Shown here: positions 44,154 through 52,979 of the stretch, in pieces
How the letters are laid out: each line of letters opens with the position of its first letter
Numbering within the stretch: the stretch's first letter is position 1
Assembly: GCA_051005695.1 (NCBI GenBank)
Contig: JBPCJC010000003.1
Coordinates: 1 to 61,756 of the forward strand
DNA from: JACCTI01 sp051005695
Lineage (GTDB): Bacteria; Verrucomicrobiota; Verrucomicrobiia; Chthoniobacterales; UBA10450
Direction of reading: 5' to 3'
Length of the DNA stretch: 61,756 nucleotides
Position numbers and translations under genes: made by a program
Notes under the pieces: model-generated
The model's database searches: none
Told to the model about the DNA's origin: nothing
What the model saw: only the letters and a program-made list of their open reading frames with translations

Positions 44154-46556
44154 TCAGCCAGCGGTCGCCGCCCAGAATTTTTGGAACGCATTCGGCCAGC
44201 TCCGATCGGCCACACTTTCACGCGCGTTCGCCCCCATCTGCCGGCGGAGCGAGTGGTCGCGCGCGAGTTTTTCGATCGCGCCGGCAAATTCTTCCGGATC
44301 GTGCGCCTTGGTCACGAAACCGTTCACGCCGTCGGTGATCAACTCGTTAGGCCCGCCCAAATCCGAGACCACCGCGGGCAACCCCGAAGCTTGCGCTTCG
44401 ATGATCACGTTCCCGAAAGTGTCGGTCGTGCTCGGAAAAACAAAAACGTCGGCGGACGCGTAGGCGTTGGCCAAATCATCCCCCGAGAGATAACCGGTGA
44501 AGACTGCGTCCGGTAAAATCTCCGCGAGCGTTTTCGCGTAGGGCCCGTCGCCGACGATGAACAACTGCACCGGCACGTTGGTCTCGCGCAGTTTTTGATA
44601 AGCCGTCGAGAGCACATCGAGATCCTTCTCTTTCGAAACGCGACCGACGTAGAGCAGCCGAACTGCGCCCGTGGTTTTCGTGAAGCGTTCCCAAAATTTT
44701 TCCGAGCGCCGCCGCGGATGAAAGAAATCCGTGTCCAAACCGCGCGGCAAAATTTGCAATTTCTCCGCCTCGATTCCGCGATCGATCCAGCTCCGCCGGT
44801 ACTGCTCGGAGTTCACAAAAACCGTGTCCTGTTGTCCGTAAAGCCAGCGCATGTAGGTCCAGGCGAGGCTTTCGAGAAAGCGATCCTCGGTCAGGATGCG
44901 GATGTATTCCGGGAAGTCGGTGTGATAAATCCCGCTCGTCCGCAGATTCAACATCTTCGCCGCCAGCAGACCCGTTAGGCCAATCGGTCCCGGCGTGCTG
45001 ATGATGATTTCGGTGAATTGCTCGCGCTGGACGTAATCGAGAATTTGCAGGATCGGCGGGAAGCTCAGCTTTTGCAGTTCGTATTCCGGCAGTTCAAACT
45101 CGCCGATCGGGCGGAAGTTTTTGATCGGGATGTCGTCGATCGTGAGCTCGCCGCGCGATGTCACCACGATTAATTCCTCGCCGGCCGCGCGCGCCGCCGC
45201 GGTCATTTTCCGGATCGTGGTCGAGACGCCGTTGACGTCTTCGAGCGTGTCGGTAAACCAGGCGCGCTTGCGATTTTGCAACGCCGGCGGAATCGCGCCG
45301 ATCAACTGCTGGCAAATTTCGCGCAGCCATTTGCGCGACGGCGCCTGACTGTGGAAGCCGTAAATGTAGGGCGCGAGCACGATCAGGATGGGCGCGATTC
45401 CGCTCAGCGCCTGCATGCTTTCGATGACGTTGCCGCTGTTCAGTTGCTTGACGAATTTTTCGAACAACCGAAACGCCAACTGTTCGCAAACCAGGTTCGC
45501 CATCAGGAAGGTGCGTCGCTCCGGTTCAATCACGCCATCGATTCCCTGCGCCAGCAGGGCCTTCACTTCCGGTTGCGCGAAATGACTCGAGAGTTCTTTC
45601 CAGAGCGAAACGTTGCCGCGCTTCGCGAGCTCGAAAATTTTTCCGGAAAGCACGCCCTGGGCAACAAAGTGCGCCTTCTCGCGCAGGGAGAATTCCGTCG
45701 GATCGCGTCCTTCCATGAAGCGCGAAAACATCGTTTCCAAGAGCGGCGCGCTCGCGCCCAGTTGCCCGTGAAAACGGTCCTGCACGAAACAGGAAAGGGT
45801 GTTGTAAAAGCCGTGCGAAAGCGCCAGCGGCGTCCCACCGTGGCCGTGCGCGCTGCAATTTCCGGTGCGCACATGGGAGAGGAATTTCGCCGGGGTTTTT
45901 GCCGGTGGCGTTTCGGTGAACGCCGCCGCGAGAAACATTCCCCCGTGATCATCCGAACCGCCGAGAAGAATTTTCCGCCACGGCTCCGCATGGGTCGGCG
46001 CGAGCTGGTGGCGCTCCGCCAGTTCGTCGATTTTTGCACTCGTTAGGCTGCGAAAAATTTCCTGGGCCAGTTCGCTCAGGAGCGCGTCGCGCAAACCATT
46101 CACGCCTTCGAAATGTTTGAAGAGGAGGATCAAGCGCTCGAGATGACTTGCCTCCAGCTTGCCGTTGATTCGATACAACGGATGCGCGACCGCGTGCGCG
46201 ATCTGCTCCCGCTGGAGAAATGCTTGCAGTTCGAAAATGCTCTCGCGCACGCGCACAATCTCCGCGTGTTGCGCCTCGCTAATGCCCCACGCGAGCAGGT
46301 GAATCTTGCAGGGATCCTGCGGAAAATAAGTCGTGATCTGTTCGCTCAGAAAAGTATTCGGCAGATGCGCAATCTGCAGGCCGCCCTCGATCGTGTCGTG
46401 ATCGGTGATGGTGATGAAATCCATTCCTTTCGCGCGCAAGGCGGCGTGCAATTCCTTCGGATCCGAATAGCTGTCCGGAAGATCGAAGCGTCGAAAAAGC
46501 CACTCTTCCGAACGCTCACTGAAGCGCGAATGGACATGCAGGTCGCAGCGACTCAT
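44154..46556 (-). CDS. PHP-domain / GT4 glycosyltransferase fusion
   Basis: The ATG at 46556 overlaps the stop of the deacetylase gene (ATGA) and gives 800 residues. The N-terminal PHP-type metal-dependent domain has CDLHVHSRFSERSEEWLF and FITITDHDTIEG. Further His/Asp follow in LLGGSDDHGGMFLAAAF. A C-terminal GT4 domain (about 430-800) has VSTTIRKMTAAARAAGE, LLYVGRVSKEKDLDVL and FVFPSTTDTFGNVIIEAQAS. The GT-B part resembles GtfA/SqdX-like glycolipid transferases. The joint presence suggests synthesis and trimming or regulation of one glycan or glycolipid; this is inference. Confidence 0.85.
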   Translation of the reverse strand: MSRCDLHVHSRFSERSEEWLFRRFDLPDSYSDPKELHAALRAKGMDFITITDHDTIEGGLQIAHLPNTFLSEQITTYFPQDPCKIHLLAWGISEAQHAEIVRVRESIFELQAFLQREQIAHAVAHPLYRINGKLEASHLERLILLFKHFEGVNGLRDALLSELAQEIFRSLTSAKIDELAERHQLAPTHAEPWRKILLGGSDDHGGMFLAAAFTETPPAKTPAKFLSHVRTGNCSAHGHGGTPLALSHGFYNTLSCFVQDRFHGQLGASAPLLETMFSRFMEGRDPTEFSLREKAHFVAQGVLSGKIFELAKRGNVSLWKELSSHFAQPEVKALLAQGIDGVIEPERRTFLMANLVCEQLAFRLFEKFVKQLNSGNVIESMQALSGIAPILIVLAPYIYGFHSQAPSRKWLREICQQLIGAIPPALQNRKRAWFTDTLEDVNGVSTTIRKMTAAARAAGEELIVVTSRGELTIDDIPIKNFRPIGEFELPEYELQKLSFPPILQILDYVQREQFTEIIISTPGPIGLTGLLAAKMLNLRTSGIYHTDFPEYIRILTEDRFLESLAWTYMRWLYGQQDTVFVNSEQYRRSWIDRGIEAEKLQILPRGLDTDFFHPRRRSEKFWERFTKTTGAVRLLYVGRVSKEKDLDVLSTAYQKLRETNVPVQLFIVGDGPYAKTLAEILPDAVFTGYLSGDDLANAYASADVFVFPSTTDTFGNVIIEAQASGLPAVVSDLGGPNELITDGVNGFVTKAHDPEEFAGAIEKLARDHSLRRQMGANARESVADRSWPNAFQKFWAATAG

Positions 46557-47389
46557 TCGGTTTTCGTCCGCCGATTTTCGTTTTGCAAACGCTGCTCCGC
46601 GATCCAATCGCGATAGGTCGTCGGCGCGCGCGTTTCCACCAGGCGATCGATCAGGCGCGTGATCTGCTGCCAGATTTCCGCGTGTTCGAGATCAGGCGGA
46701 TGCAGGCCAACCCGAAGAAGGGGCGACTTCGTCAGGACCCGCGCAAGGGCGGCGTTCCAAGCGAGGCTGGCGCCGCGCCGCCAGGAATTGCGCACGCTGT
46801 AAACCAGCGAACGCGAGGGAAAACTTTTCTCGGTGCGGAGGTCGCGCACACTCGTTAGGCGAGTGGTGTATTCCATTTCCGCAGCGGCGGCGGCGCGCTC
46901 GCCTTCCGCGCTCAGCAACCAGGCCGGAGCGATGAAGCCGCGCGGTTTCAAACCGGCGCCGACAAATTCTCCGCGCGCCCGCGTGATTCGCCGCAAGGCA
47001 TCGTCGTAACCGAGATCGTAAAACTCGCCTTCATCGCTGGTGTAACTGCGCGTGATCAATTTCGCGCGCAGGCTTTCGTGAGCGCGCCGCGGACGCTGGT
47101 GATAATAACCGTGCAGGACTATTTCGTGCCCCGCGCTTTCGAGTTCGCGCAGCCAGCGGACGAACTCGCGGTTCTGCATTGATTCGCCGCGATGATGATA
47201 ATTCGGAACGACCAGGAGCGAAGTGCAGCGGACGCCGTGGCGCGCGAGTTCGTCGACGATTCGTTCCGAGGCTGCGCGCGTCGCCGGGGCGACATCGTGC
47301 ACTGAAACGACCAGGGCATCGCGCGGTTCTTCCACCGCTGCCGCCGCGAAGAGAGGAAAAGAAGTCGCGGCGGTGCCGGTCACGCTCAA
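46553..47389 (-). CDS. DUF2334 polysaccharide deacetylase-like protein
   Basis: The 278-residue protein uses TTG (47389) or a nearby GTG as start. The core reads DALVVSVHDVAPATRAASER, TSLLVVPNYHHRGES, GHEIVLHGYYHQ and GFIAPAWLLSAEG. The HD near the first strand and the HGYYHQ segment correspond to NodB-type metal-binding positions. DUF2334 proteins act on carbohydrate substrates. Coupling to the PHP-glycosyltransferase gene links them functionally. Confidence 0.82.
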   Translation of the reverse strand: MSVTGTAATSFPLFAAAAVEEPRDALVVSVHDVAPATRAASERIVDELARHGVRCTSLLVVPNYHHRGESMQNREFVRWLRELESAGHEIVLHGYYHQRPRRAHESLRAKLITRSYTSDEGEFYDLGYDDALRRITRARGEFVGAGLKPRGFIAPAWLLSAEGERAAAAAEMEYTTRLTSVRDLRTEKSFPSRSLVYSVRNSWRRGASLAWNAALARVLTKSPLLRVGLHPPDLEHAEIWQQITRLIDRLVETRAPTTYRDWIAEQRLQNENRRTKTE

Positions 47390-47433
47390 GTTGTCCGCCT
47401 CCCCATTGCGACAAACAAGCGGAAAGGTCGCCG

Positions 47434-47844
47434 CTATTTCGCGCCCATCCGCACGATCTCGCGAAACTCCTCCGCGCTCACCGGTTGCACCGAGAGACGC
47501 GAGAGCCGTAGGAGCGCCATCGCCTGCAGCTTTGGGTTCTGCTTGATTTGGTCTAACGCGACCGCGTGCGGGAGCGGCTTTTTCGCAATCAAATCGACCG
47601 CGCTCCAGTCGCCTTCCTGCGCGGTCGAATCGGCGTACGCGGTCCGCGCGACTTCGGCGATCCCGAAGACCGCCTTGTCGCTCACGCTATGATAATAGAG
47701 AACCTCATCGCCAGGCTGCATCGCGCGCAGATTATTGCGTGCGGTGAAATTGCGCACGCCCGTCCAGCTGGTGCGTCCATCCTTCACAAAATCGTCCCAC
47801 GAGTAGGCCGAGGGCTCCTGCTTCACCAGCCAGAATTTTTTCAT
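47434..47844 (-). CDS. EVE domain protein
   Basis: The 136-residue protein is a single EVE domain: KKFWLVKQEPSAYSWDDFVK, WTGVRNFTARNNLRAMQPGD and VLYYHSVSDKAVFGIAEVA. EVE domains belong to the PUA-like fold and are thought to bind modified bases in DNA or RNA. No restriction or modification gene is adjacent. The length is typical of the stand-alone form. Confidence 0.93.
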   Translation of the reverse strand: MKKFWLVKQEPSAYSWDDFVKDGRTSWTGVRNFTARNNLRAMQPGDEVLYYHSVSDKAVFGIAEVARTAYADSTAQEGDWSAVDLIAKKPLPHAVALDQIKQNPKLQAMALLRLSRLSVQPVSAEEFREIVRMGAK

Positions 47845-47909
47845 CCCGCTAGTTGATAGCGTCGCGGCGGCGATTCGACAACCACCGCGCGTTGCTTCAC
47901 AATCGCCGG

Positions 47910-48563
47910 GTGTCGCGCGGCCTTTTCATCACTTTCGAAGGATCGGAAGGCTGCGGGAAATCGACCCAGGTCAAACGTCTGGTCGCGCATCTCGAGCAAG
48001 CGGGCCGGCCGTTTTTGCTCACCCGCGAACCGGGCGGGACACCGATCGGCGAGAAGATTCGCGATCTCCTGCAATTCGCGCCCGAAGGCTTCGCGATGCA
48101 CGCGGAGACGGAGCTGCTTTTGTTCGAAGCGAGCCGCAGCCAACTGGTGCGCGAGTTGATCCAACCCGCGCTCGAAACCGGGCAGATGGTCATCTCCGAT
48201 CGCTTCTTCGATTCGACGACTGTCTACCAAGGAGTGGCACGAAAGTTGGAACCGGAAATCGTCGAGCGCTTGAATCGTTTCGCCGTCGGCGATTGTCTGC
48301 CGGACGTCACTTTCATCCTCGATCTCGATGTCGCGACGGCGCGCGCGCGCATGCTTCGCCGGGCGCGTCCGGTCGGTCAAGTCGATCGCATGGAACAACA
48401 GCCGATCGAATTCTACGAGCGCGTTTGCCAGGCCTACCGCGAATTGGCGAAGGCCGAACCGGAGAGGGTGGTTTTGATCGATGGCGCGCAATCGATGGAC
48501 GCGATCGAAACCGAAATCTGGGAGACGCTGCGGATGAAGATCGACCATGGCATTTTCACCTGA
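47910..48563 (+). CDS. tmk: thymidylate kinase
   Basis: A GTG at 47910 (VSRGLFITFEGSEGCGKST) is the likely start, giving 217 residues; the upstream ATG at 47853 adds a non-conserved tail. Motifs: P-loop FEGSEGCGKST, LLTREPGGTPIGEKIR, VISDRFFDSTTVYQG and the lid RRARPVGQVDRMEQ. It phosphorylates dTMP. Its last 17 bases overlap holB, a common pairing. Confidence 0.95.
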   Translation: MSRGLFITFEGSEGCGKSTQVKRLVAHLEQAGRPFLLTREPGGTPIGEKIRDLLQFAPEGFAMHAETELLLFEASRSQLVRELIQPALETGQMVISDRFFDSTTVYQGVARKLEPEIVERLNRFAVGDCLPDVTFILDLDVATARARMLRRARPVGQVDRMEQQPIEFYERVCQAYRELAKAEPERVVLIDGAQSMDAIETEIWETLRMKIDHGIFT

Positions 48564-49509
48564 GGCCGCGTTTTCCTATCTCCGCCAGGCGCACGAACGC
48601 GGCCGGCTGGCGCACGCTTACTTGATCGCGGGCCCGGCCGATGCCGGTAAACGGCGGCTGGCTTCCCGCCTAGCGAATCTGGTCCAGGGCACGGAGGAGC
48701 AGGACGTTTTCACCTCGGCGCTGCCGGATGTTTACCTCGCCGAGCCGGCCTCGAAATCGCGCCGGATTGTCATCGAGCAAATCCGCGGCCTCGAGCATGC
48801 GCTGCAAATGCGCGCGACCGACGGGCGCCGGAAGGTGGCGATCCTCGCCGAGGCCGATCGTTTGCAACCGCAGGCCGCAAACGCATGTCTGAAAACGCTG
48901 GAGGAACCACATAACGCCTCCTTGCTCCTGCTCTTGAGCGCGCTCCCGGAAGCGTTGCCGGAGACGATCGTCTCGCGTTGCCTGCCGCTGCCGCTGGCGG
49001 CTCCGATGAGCTCGCGGCCTTCCGCGGAAGAAGAGGAAGTCATCGCTCTCCTCGGAAAATTTGGCCTAACGAGTGATGTCCAGGGGGCTTACCGGCTGGC
49101 GCAGGGTTTTCAAAGTCTCTTGCGCAAATTGCGCGAAGGCATCCAGGCGGAAAACGCGGCCGCGCAAAAAGCGGAGGAAACGCGCTACAAACAGACCACC
49201 GACGGCACCTGGCTCGCTGACCGCGAAGATTATTTTAAGGCCCTAACGGAGAGCGCATATTTGCAACGGCGCGCGCAATTGATCGAGGTGCTTTTCCGCT
49301 GGTGGGCGGACGTTTTGCGCGCAAGCAGCGGGCTCGAGAGCCAGGAAATTCCGCGGGCGCGCGAAGCCACCCGCGCGTTGGCCGCGAAGTTAACCGTGAA
49401 TGAATGTCTGCAGCGCATTCGTCGGATCGAAGCCCTGCGCGATCACCTCGGGCGCAATATCCAGGAAGCGCTCGCGGTCGAGGTCGCCTTCCTCAGCGTG
49501 TTTCGTTAG
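48547..49509 (+). CDS. holB: DNA polymerase III delta' subunit
   Basis: The 320-residue clamp-loader protein has AHAYLIAGPADAGKRRLASR at the P-loop position, VEQIR-like IVIEQIRGLEHALQM, KVAILAEADRLQPQAANACL and LKTLEEPHNASLLLLLS. ETIVSRCLPLPL carries the SRC motif. The zinc-module cysteines are absent. The stop codon TAG is part of an exact octamer (49503-49510). It overlaps tmk at the 5' end and the convergent gene at the 3' end. Confidence 0.9.
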   Translation: MAFSPEAAFSYLRQAHERGRLAHAYLIAGPADAGKRRLASRLANLVQGTEEQDVFTSALPDVYLAEPASKSRRIVIEQIRGLEHALQMRATDGRRKVAILAEADRLQPQAANACLKTLEEPHNASLLLLLSALPEALPETIVSRCLPLPLAAPMSSRPSAEEEEVIALLGKFGLTSDVQGAYRLAQGFQSLLRKLREGIQAENAAAQKAEETRYKQTTDGTWLADREDYFKALTESAYLQRRAQLIEVLFRWWADVLRASSGLESQEIPRAREATRALAAKLTVNECLQRIRRIEALRDHLGRNIQEALAVEVAFLSVFR

Positions 49510-49933
49510 GCGAGCGCTTCGCCTTCTGGCCGATCGTGGCCAGGTGCCCGCCGGAGCGCGTGCCGCCAAGGCGCAAAGCGGGCGCGGGATTCTCCGGAAA
49601 CCGATATTGCTGATCGAAAAGATTCGAGGAACGCCAGGCCCGCGCGGAACCCCAGAGGATGAGCGCGAGGATGAGCAGCCCGACCGCGACTCCGCCGATA
49701 ATCCACTCGCGTGGGATCGGCTTCTCCTCTTCCAAGTCGAAACGTTTCACCGGCGCTTCGGTGGGCGGCGGGAGCGGGCCGAAGGGACGTTCTTTAAAAA
49801 GCGAGCCCGCTGATTTCGGTGCCGGCAGTGGAGTCGGCGACGCCGCCGGCAGCGGGCTGGCACTCGTTAGGCAAAACGCCAGCGCGAGCAGCAAACAGCC
49901 GTTGTGGCCTAACGAGTGCAACTTACTTGGCAT
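49493..49933 (-). CDS. small secreted/membrane protein, unknown
   Basis: The ATG at 49933 lies inside the end of the TPM gene and gives 146 residues: a signal peptide (GCLLLALAFCLTSASPLPAA), a Pro-rich region and one membrane helix (WIIGGVAVGLLILALILWGS). Two inverted exact octamers (49864, 49908) fall in the signal-peptide part. Coupling to the TPM gene suggests a joint envelope role. No family recognised. Confidence 0.6.
   Translation of the reverse strand: MPSKLHSLGHNGCLLLALAFCLTSASPLPAASPTPLPAPKSAGSLFKERPFGPLPPPTEAPVKRFDLEEEKPIPREWIIGGVAVGLLILALILWGSARAWRSSNLFDQQYRFPENPAPALRLGGTRSGGHLATIGQKAKRSPNETR
49861..49918. repeat. perfect inverted pair of the dispersed octamer
   Basis: CACTCGTTAGGC (49861-49872) and GCCTAACGAGTG (49907-49918) are perfect reverse complements over 12 bases, with a 34-base spacer. 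The pair lies within the signal-peptide codons of the small secreted protein. It can form a hairpin, though with no T-tract on either side. Confidence 0.85.
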
Positions 49934-50501
49934 CGGCCAGCATCTCGGTCGCCGCGGTTTTTGCATTGCCCGCGCGCCGCGAAAGTTCGCGTAACCGGGG
50001 GATGAGCACATCGAGGAGCGCGCGAATTCCACCGGCCACATCTCCGCGCGCGAGCGGCGCCGCCAGGGCTTCAAGCGCATCCCGCAAGGCCTGCTCCGAC
50101 ACGTGCGGTTCGAGCCCGTAACCGGCGGCCAACGCGGCCGAGTTCGTTGCCAAATCGAGCACCAACAGAAGGTCGAAATTATCGCCGCCCTTTTTCTCCA
50201 CCGAGCTGAAACGCGCGCGATTTGCCAGCCAGAAAGCGAACTCCGAAATCGAACCGCCCGGTGCGAGTTCATCGACAAAAACAGAAAAGAGAATCTGCGG
50301 AAATTTTTTCTCGAAGAGGCGCAAGGCGGCGCGGAGTTGCGCCATCTCGTTCATCGCGACGCGGCCGGTGCGGTCGGTCAGAAAACGCGAATGCCGGGGG
50401 ACCATGCCGAATTTCAGGTCGAGCCGTTGCAGCGAGCATTTGCATTCAGGGCAGCGCGCGACGGGGGCGGGCAGCGAAGTGGCGCACGACGGGCATTTCA
50501 T
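49923..50501 (-). CDS. zinc-ribbon TPM-domain protein
   Basis: The ATG at 50501 gives 192 residues. An N-terminal zinc ribbon (MKCPSCATSLP...RCPECKCSL, two CxxC) precedes a TPM-type domain (about 55-165). That domain contains FEKKFPQILFSVFVDELAPG, DLLLVLDLATNSAALAAGYG and the Ala-rich helix after it. TPM (YgcG-type) domains are usually secreted; here there is no signal peptide and the ribbon suggests a cytoplasmic location. It overlaps the next gene by 11 bases. Confidence 0.7.
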   Translation of the reverse strand: MKCPSCATSLPAPVARCPECKCSLQRLDLKFGMVPRHSRFLTDRTGRVAMNEMAQLRAALRLFEKKFPQILFSVFVDELAPGGSISEFAFWLANRARFSSVEKKGGDNFDLLLVLDLATNSAALAAGYGLEPHVSEQALRDALEALAAPLARGDVAGGIRALLDVLIPRLRELSRRAGNAKTAATEMLADAK

Positions 50502-50596
50502 CGGGACGCGAGCGATCTGTGCGGGCTGGCTTTCACCTTGAGTCGGCGGCTCATTCCTTCTTATAAGTCGGGCGCCCGCGATTTGCACCCCTCTTC

Positions 50597-50851
50597 ATGG
50601 CGACCCGACCCACCCTCAGCGTCGGGCTCATTCTCGTCACCGAGCCGACGGATCCGTCCGGCGAAAACTGGTGGCCGCCGGGACATCTGCTCGGTTACGA
50701 ATACACTTTCGGGCACACGATCGCGGACTTCGTGAAAGCTGTCGTTGCCGGCCGCAGCGTGCAGTCGACATTCGCCGATGGATTAGAAAATCAGCGCGTG
50801 CTCGATGCCATCAGCACGAGCGCGCGCGCGAAGAAATGGGTGAAGGTCTAA
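50597..50851 (+). pseudogene. C-terminal remnant of a Gfo/Idh/MocA oxidoreductase
   Basis: The 84-codon frame contains ILVTEPTDPSGENWWPPGHL, GYEYTFGHTIADFVKAVVAG and FADGLENQRVLDAISTSARA, which matches the last about 75 residues of Gfo/Idh/MocA sugar dehydrogenases. The Rossmann and catalytic parts are missing, and the sequence before 50597 belongs to the divergent TPM gene region. It is therefore a truncated relic. The stop codon lies in a variant octamer (TCTAACGA), three bases before fabG. Confidence 0.7.
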
Positions 50852-50854
50852 CGA

Positions 50855-51601
50855 ATGAATCGATTTAAAAATCAAGTCGCGGTGATCACCGGTGCGGGGC
50901 GGGGCATCGGTCACGCCATCGCCGTGCGCTTGGCGAAAGAAGGCGCGCGCGTCGCTTCGGTCAGCCGCACGGAAGTGAACGCGCAGAAGACCGCGGATGA
51001 AATTAACGGTGCGCGCGCAGACGCCGCCAAAGCCTATGCCGTCGATGTCTCCGATCATGCGGCGGTCCAGGAAGTGGGCGCCCGCATTTTGGAAGATTTC
51101 GGGCGAGTCGACATTCTGGTGAACAACGCCGGCGTCACCCGCGACGGCTTGAGCATGCGCATGTCGGTCGAGGATTGGGACACCGTGCTCGACACGAATT
51201 TGAAAGGCGCATTCAATTTCACCCAGGCGATCCAGCGCTCGATGATCAAGCAACGCAGCGGCCGGATCATCAACATCAGCTCGGTCATTGGCCTGATCGG
51301 AAATGCTGGCCAGGCGAATTATGCCGCGAGCAAAGCCGGGCTGCTGGGCCTGACGAAATCGCTCGCGCGCGAGATGGCGAGCCGCGGGATTACGGTGAAC
51401 GCAATCGCGCCGGGGCTGATCGAAACCGACATGACTTCGGTGCTTTCGGAGGAAATTCGCAAGACCATTCTCGGCAAAATTCCGCTGAATAAACTCGGCG
51501 AACCGGAAGACATCGCGGCGGCGGTGGCCTTCCTTGCTTCGGCGGAAGCGAAGTTCATCACCGGCCAGGTTTTGGCGGTCGATGGCGGGATGGTGATGTA
51601 G
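50855..51601 (+). CDS. fabG: 3-oxoacyl-ACP reductase FabG
   Basis: The 248-residue short-chain dehydrogenase has ITGAGRGIGHAIA (NADP site), LVNNAGVTRDGLSMRM, Ser in INISSVIGLIGNAGQ, the YAASKAGLLG active site and APGLIETDMT. The 'NAGVTRDGL' wording is typical of true FabG, which reduces 3-oxoacyl-ACP in fatty acid elongation. It follows the oxidoreductase relic at once and is not next to acpP or fabF here. Confidence 0.92.
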   Translation: MNRFKNQVAVITGAGRGIGHAIAVRLAKEGARVASVSRTEVNAQKTADEINGARADAAKAYAVDVSDHAAVQEVGARILEDFGRVDILVNNAGVTRDGLSMRMSVEDWDTVLDTNLKGAFNFTQAIQRSMIKQRSGRIINISSVIGLIGNAGQANYAASKAGLLGLTKSLAREMASRGITVNAIAPGLIETDMTSVLSEEIRKTILGKIPLNKLGEPEDIAAAVAFLASAEAKFITGQVLAVDGGMVM

Positions 51602-51609
51602 CACCGAAA

Positions 51610-51793
51610 CTGCACTTCAAAGTCGCGCGGCCGGAGTGCTGGCGCGATGATACCGGCAACGGCGCCTGCGAAATCCTATTCGTCGAGCGCGCCTGGAAGA
51701 TTCCTTCGGAGCGCGCGAGCGTGCGCGGTCTACTCGTTAGGCAAGAGCGTGCGACTTTCTTGCGCGGGCTGCGAACTCGCCTGATGGTCAGTC
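51610..51793 (+). other. open frame without start between fabG and msrA
   Basis: A frame reads LHFKVARPECWRDDTGNGAC and then EILFVERAWKIPSERASVRG and RATFLRGLRTRLMVSHDD, with protein-like composition and no stop, but has no start codon after the fabG stop. It may be a degraded gene fragment. An exact octamer (51734-51741) lies in it. I do not recognise the family. Confidence 0.3.
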
Positions 51794-52270
51794 ATGACGA
51801 CGGAAAAAGCGATGTTTGGCGCGGGCTGCTTTTGGGGTGTGGAATCCACTTTTCGGAATATCAACGGCGTGACTTCGGCCACGGTCGGTTACGCCGGCGG
51901 GGCAACGGAAAATCCGACTTACGAAGATGTTTGCAGTTCGAGCACCGGACACGCCGAAGTGGTGGAAGTGGAGTTTGATCCGCACCTCGTCAATTACGCG
52001 CAACTGCTCGACGTTTTCTGGGCGAATCACGATCCCACGACCGTCAATCGCCAGGGCCCGGACGTAGGCACGCAGTACCGTTCGGTGATTTTTCACTACA
52101 GCCCGGAGCAGCTCGCGGCTGCGAAACAATCAAAAACGGCGCAGGACAAAAGCGGACGTTTTCGCAAACCAATCGTGACTCAGATCGAACCGGCGCCGAC
52201 GTTCTACCGCGCTGAAGAATATCATCAGCGCTATTTGGAAAAACGCGGCCTGGCGCATTGCGCGATTTGA
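51794..52270 (+). CDS. msrA: peptide methionine sulfoxide reductase MsrA
   Basis: The 158-residue enzyme has the catalytic GAGCFWGVESTF, VGYAGGATENPTYEDVCSSS, HAEVVEVEFDP and DVGTQYRSVIFHY. Only the first Cys is placed as in all MsrA; a further Cys near the end (GLAHCAI) may resolve. It repairs S-methionine sulfoxide. pgl follows after 19 bases, so they may be co-transcribed. Confidence 0.95.
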   Translation: MTTEKAMFGAGCFWGVESTFRNINGVTSATVGYAGGATENPTYEDVCSSSTGHAEVVEVEFDPHLVNYAQLLDVFWANHDPTTVNRQGPDVGTQYRSVIFHYSPEQLAAAKQSKTAQDKSGRFRKPIVTQIEPAPTFYRAEEYHQRYLEKRGLAHCAI

Positions 52271-52289
52271 GCGCCGACGTTTTCCGCCG

Positions 52290-52979
52290 ATGACTCCGCA
52301 GGTTGTCCGCACGCCGGATCTCGTTCGAGACGCGACCGATTTTTTTCTGCAAAAAGCGCGCACGGCCCTGGCGGAGCGCGAAGAATTTCGGATCGCGCTT
52401 TCCGGCGGAAACACACCGCGACCGATTTACGCGGCGGTCGCAAGACGCGGTCACGATCTGCCGTGGGAAAAGGTTCGTTTTACTTTCGGCGACGAGCGCT
52501 GCGTCCCGCCGGACGATCCGCAAAGCAATTTCCGGATGGCGCAGAAATCGCTTTTTACTCCGGCAGCCGTCCCGGAGAAATCGATCGCGCGCATGCGCGG
52601 AGAGATCGATCCGCAACTGGCGGCGCAGAAATATGAAGAACAGCTGGACGTGTTAGCCGCGCAGAAAGGCGAGATGATTTATCGGCACGATTTGATTTTG
52701 CTCGGGCTGGGCGACGATGGACATACCGCGTCGCTTTTCCCGGGGACCGCAGCGCTCACGGAACAAACGCGCCGGGTGTGCGCGAATTTTGTTTCGAAAT
52801 TGAACTGCTGGCGTCTCACCTTCACCTATCCGCTGATCAGCCACGCGCGCGCGGTTTGCTTCCTGGTCGATGGAAAAAAGAATCCCGATGTAATCGAGAA
52901 AGTTCTCGCCGGCGATTCGCAATTTCCGGCGGCGGCGGTGACCGCGGAGGAAGTGACCTGGATCATCGGCGGCAAATGA
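52290..52979 (+). CDS. pgl: 6-phosphogluconolactonase
   Basis: The 229-residue protein has IALSGGNTPRPIYAAVA, FTFGDERCVPPDDPQSNFRM and LLGLGDDGHTASLFPGTAAL, the three signatures of DevB-type lactonases. It hydrolyses 6-phosphogluconolactone in the oxidative pentose phosphate pathway; zwf and gnd are not in the window. Its TGA overlaps the ATG of the epimerase gene. Confidence 0.95.
   Translation: MTPQVVRTPDLVRDATDFFLQKARTALAEREEFRIALSGGNTPRPIYAAVARRGHDLPWEKVRFTFGDERCVPPDDPQSNFRMAQKSLFTPAAVPEKSIARMRGEIDPQLAAQKYEEQLDVLAAQKGEMIYRHDLILLGLGDDGHTASLFPGTAALTEQTRRVCANFVSKLNCWRLTFTYPLISHARAVCFLVDGKKNPDVIEKVLAGDSQFPAAAVTAEEVTWIIGGK

Noticed and set aside
47434..47844. EVE protein as part of a defence or restriction island
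   Set aside because: Neighbours are a deacetylase and tmk/holB; no methylase, nuclease or defence gene is adjacent.
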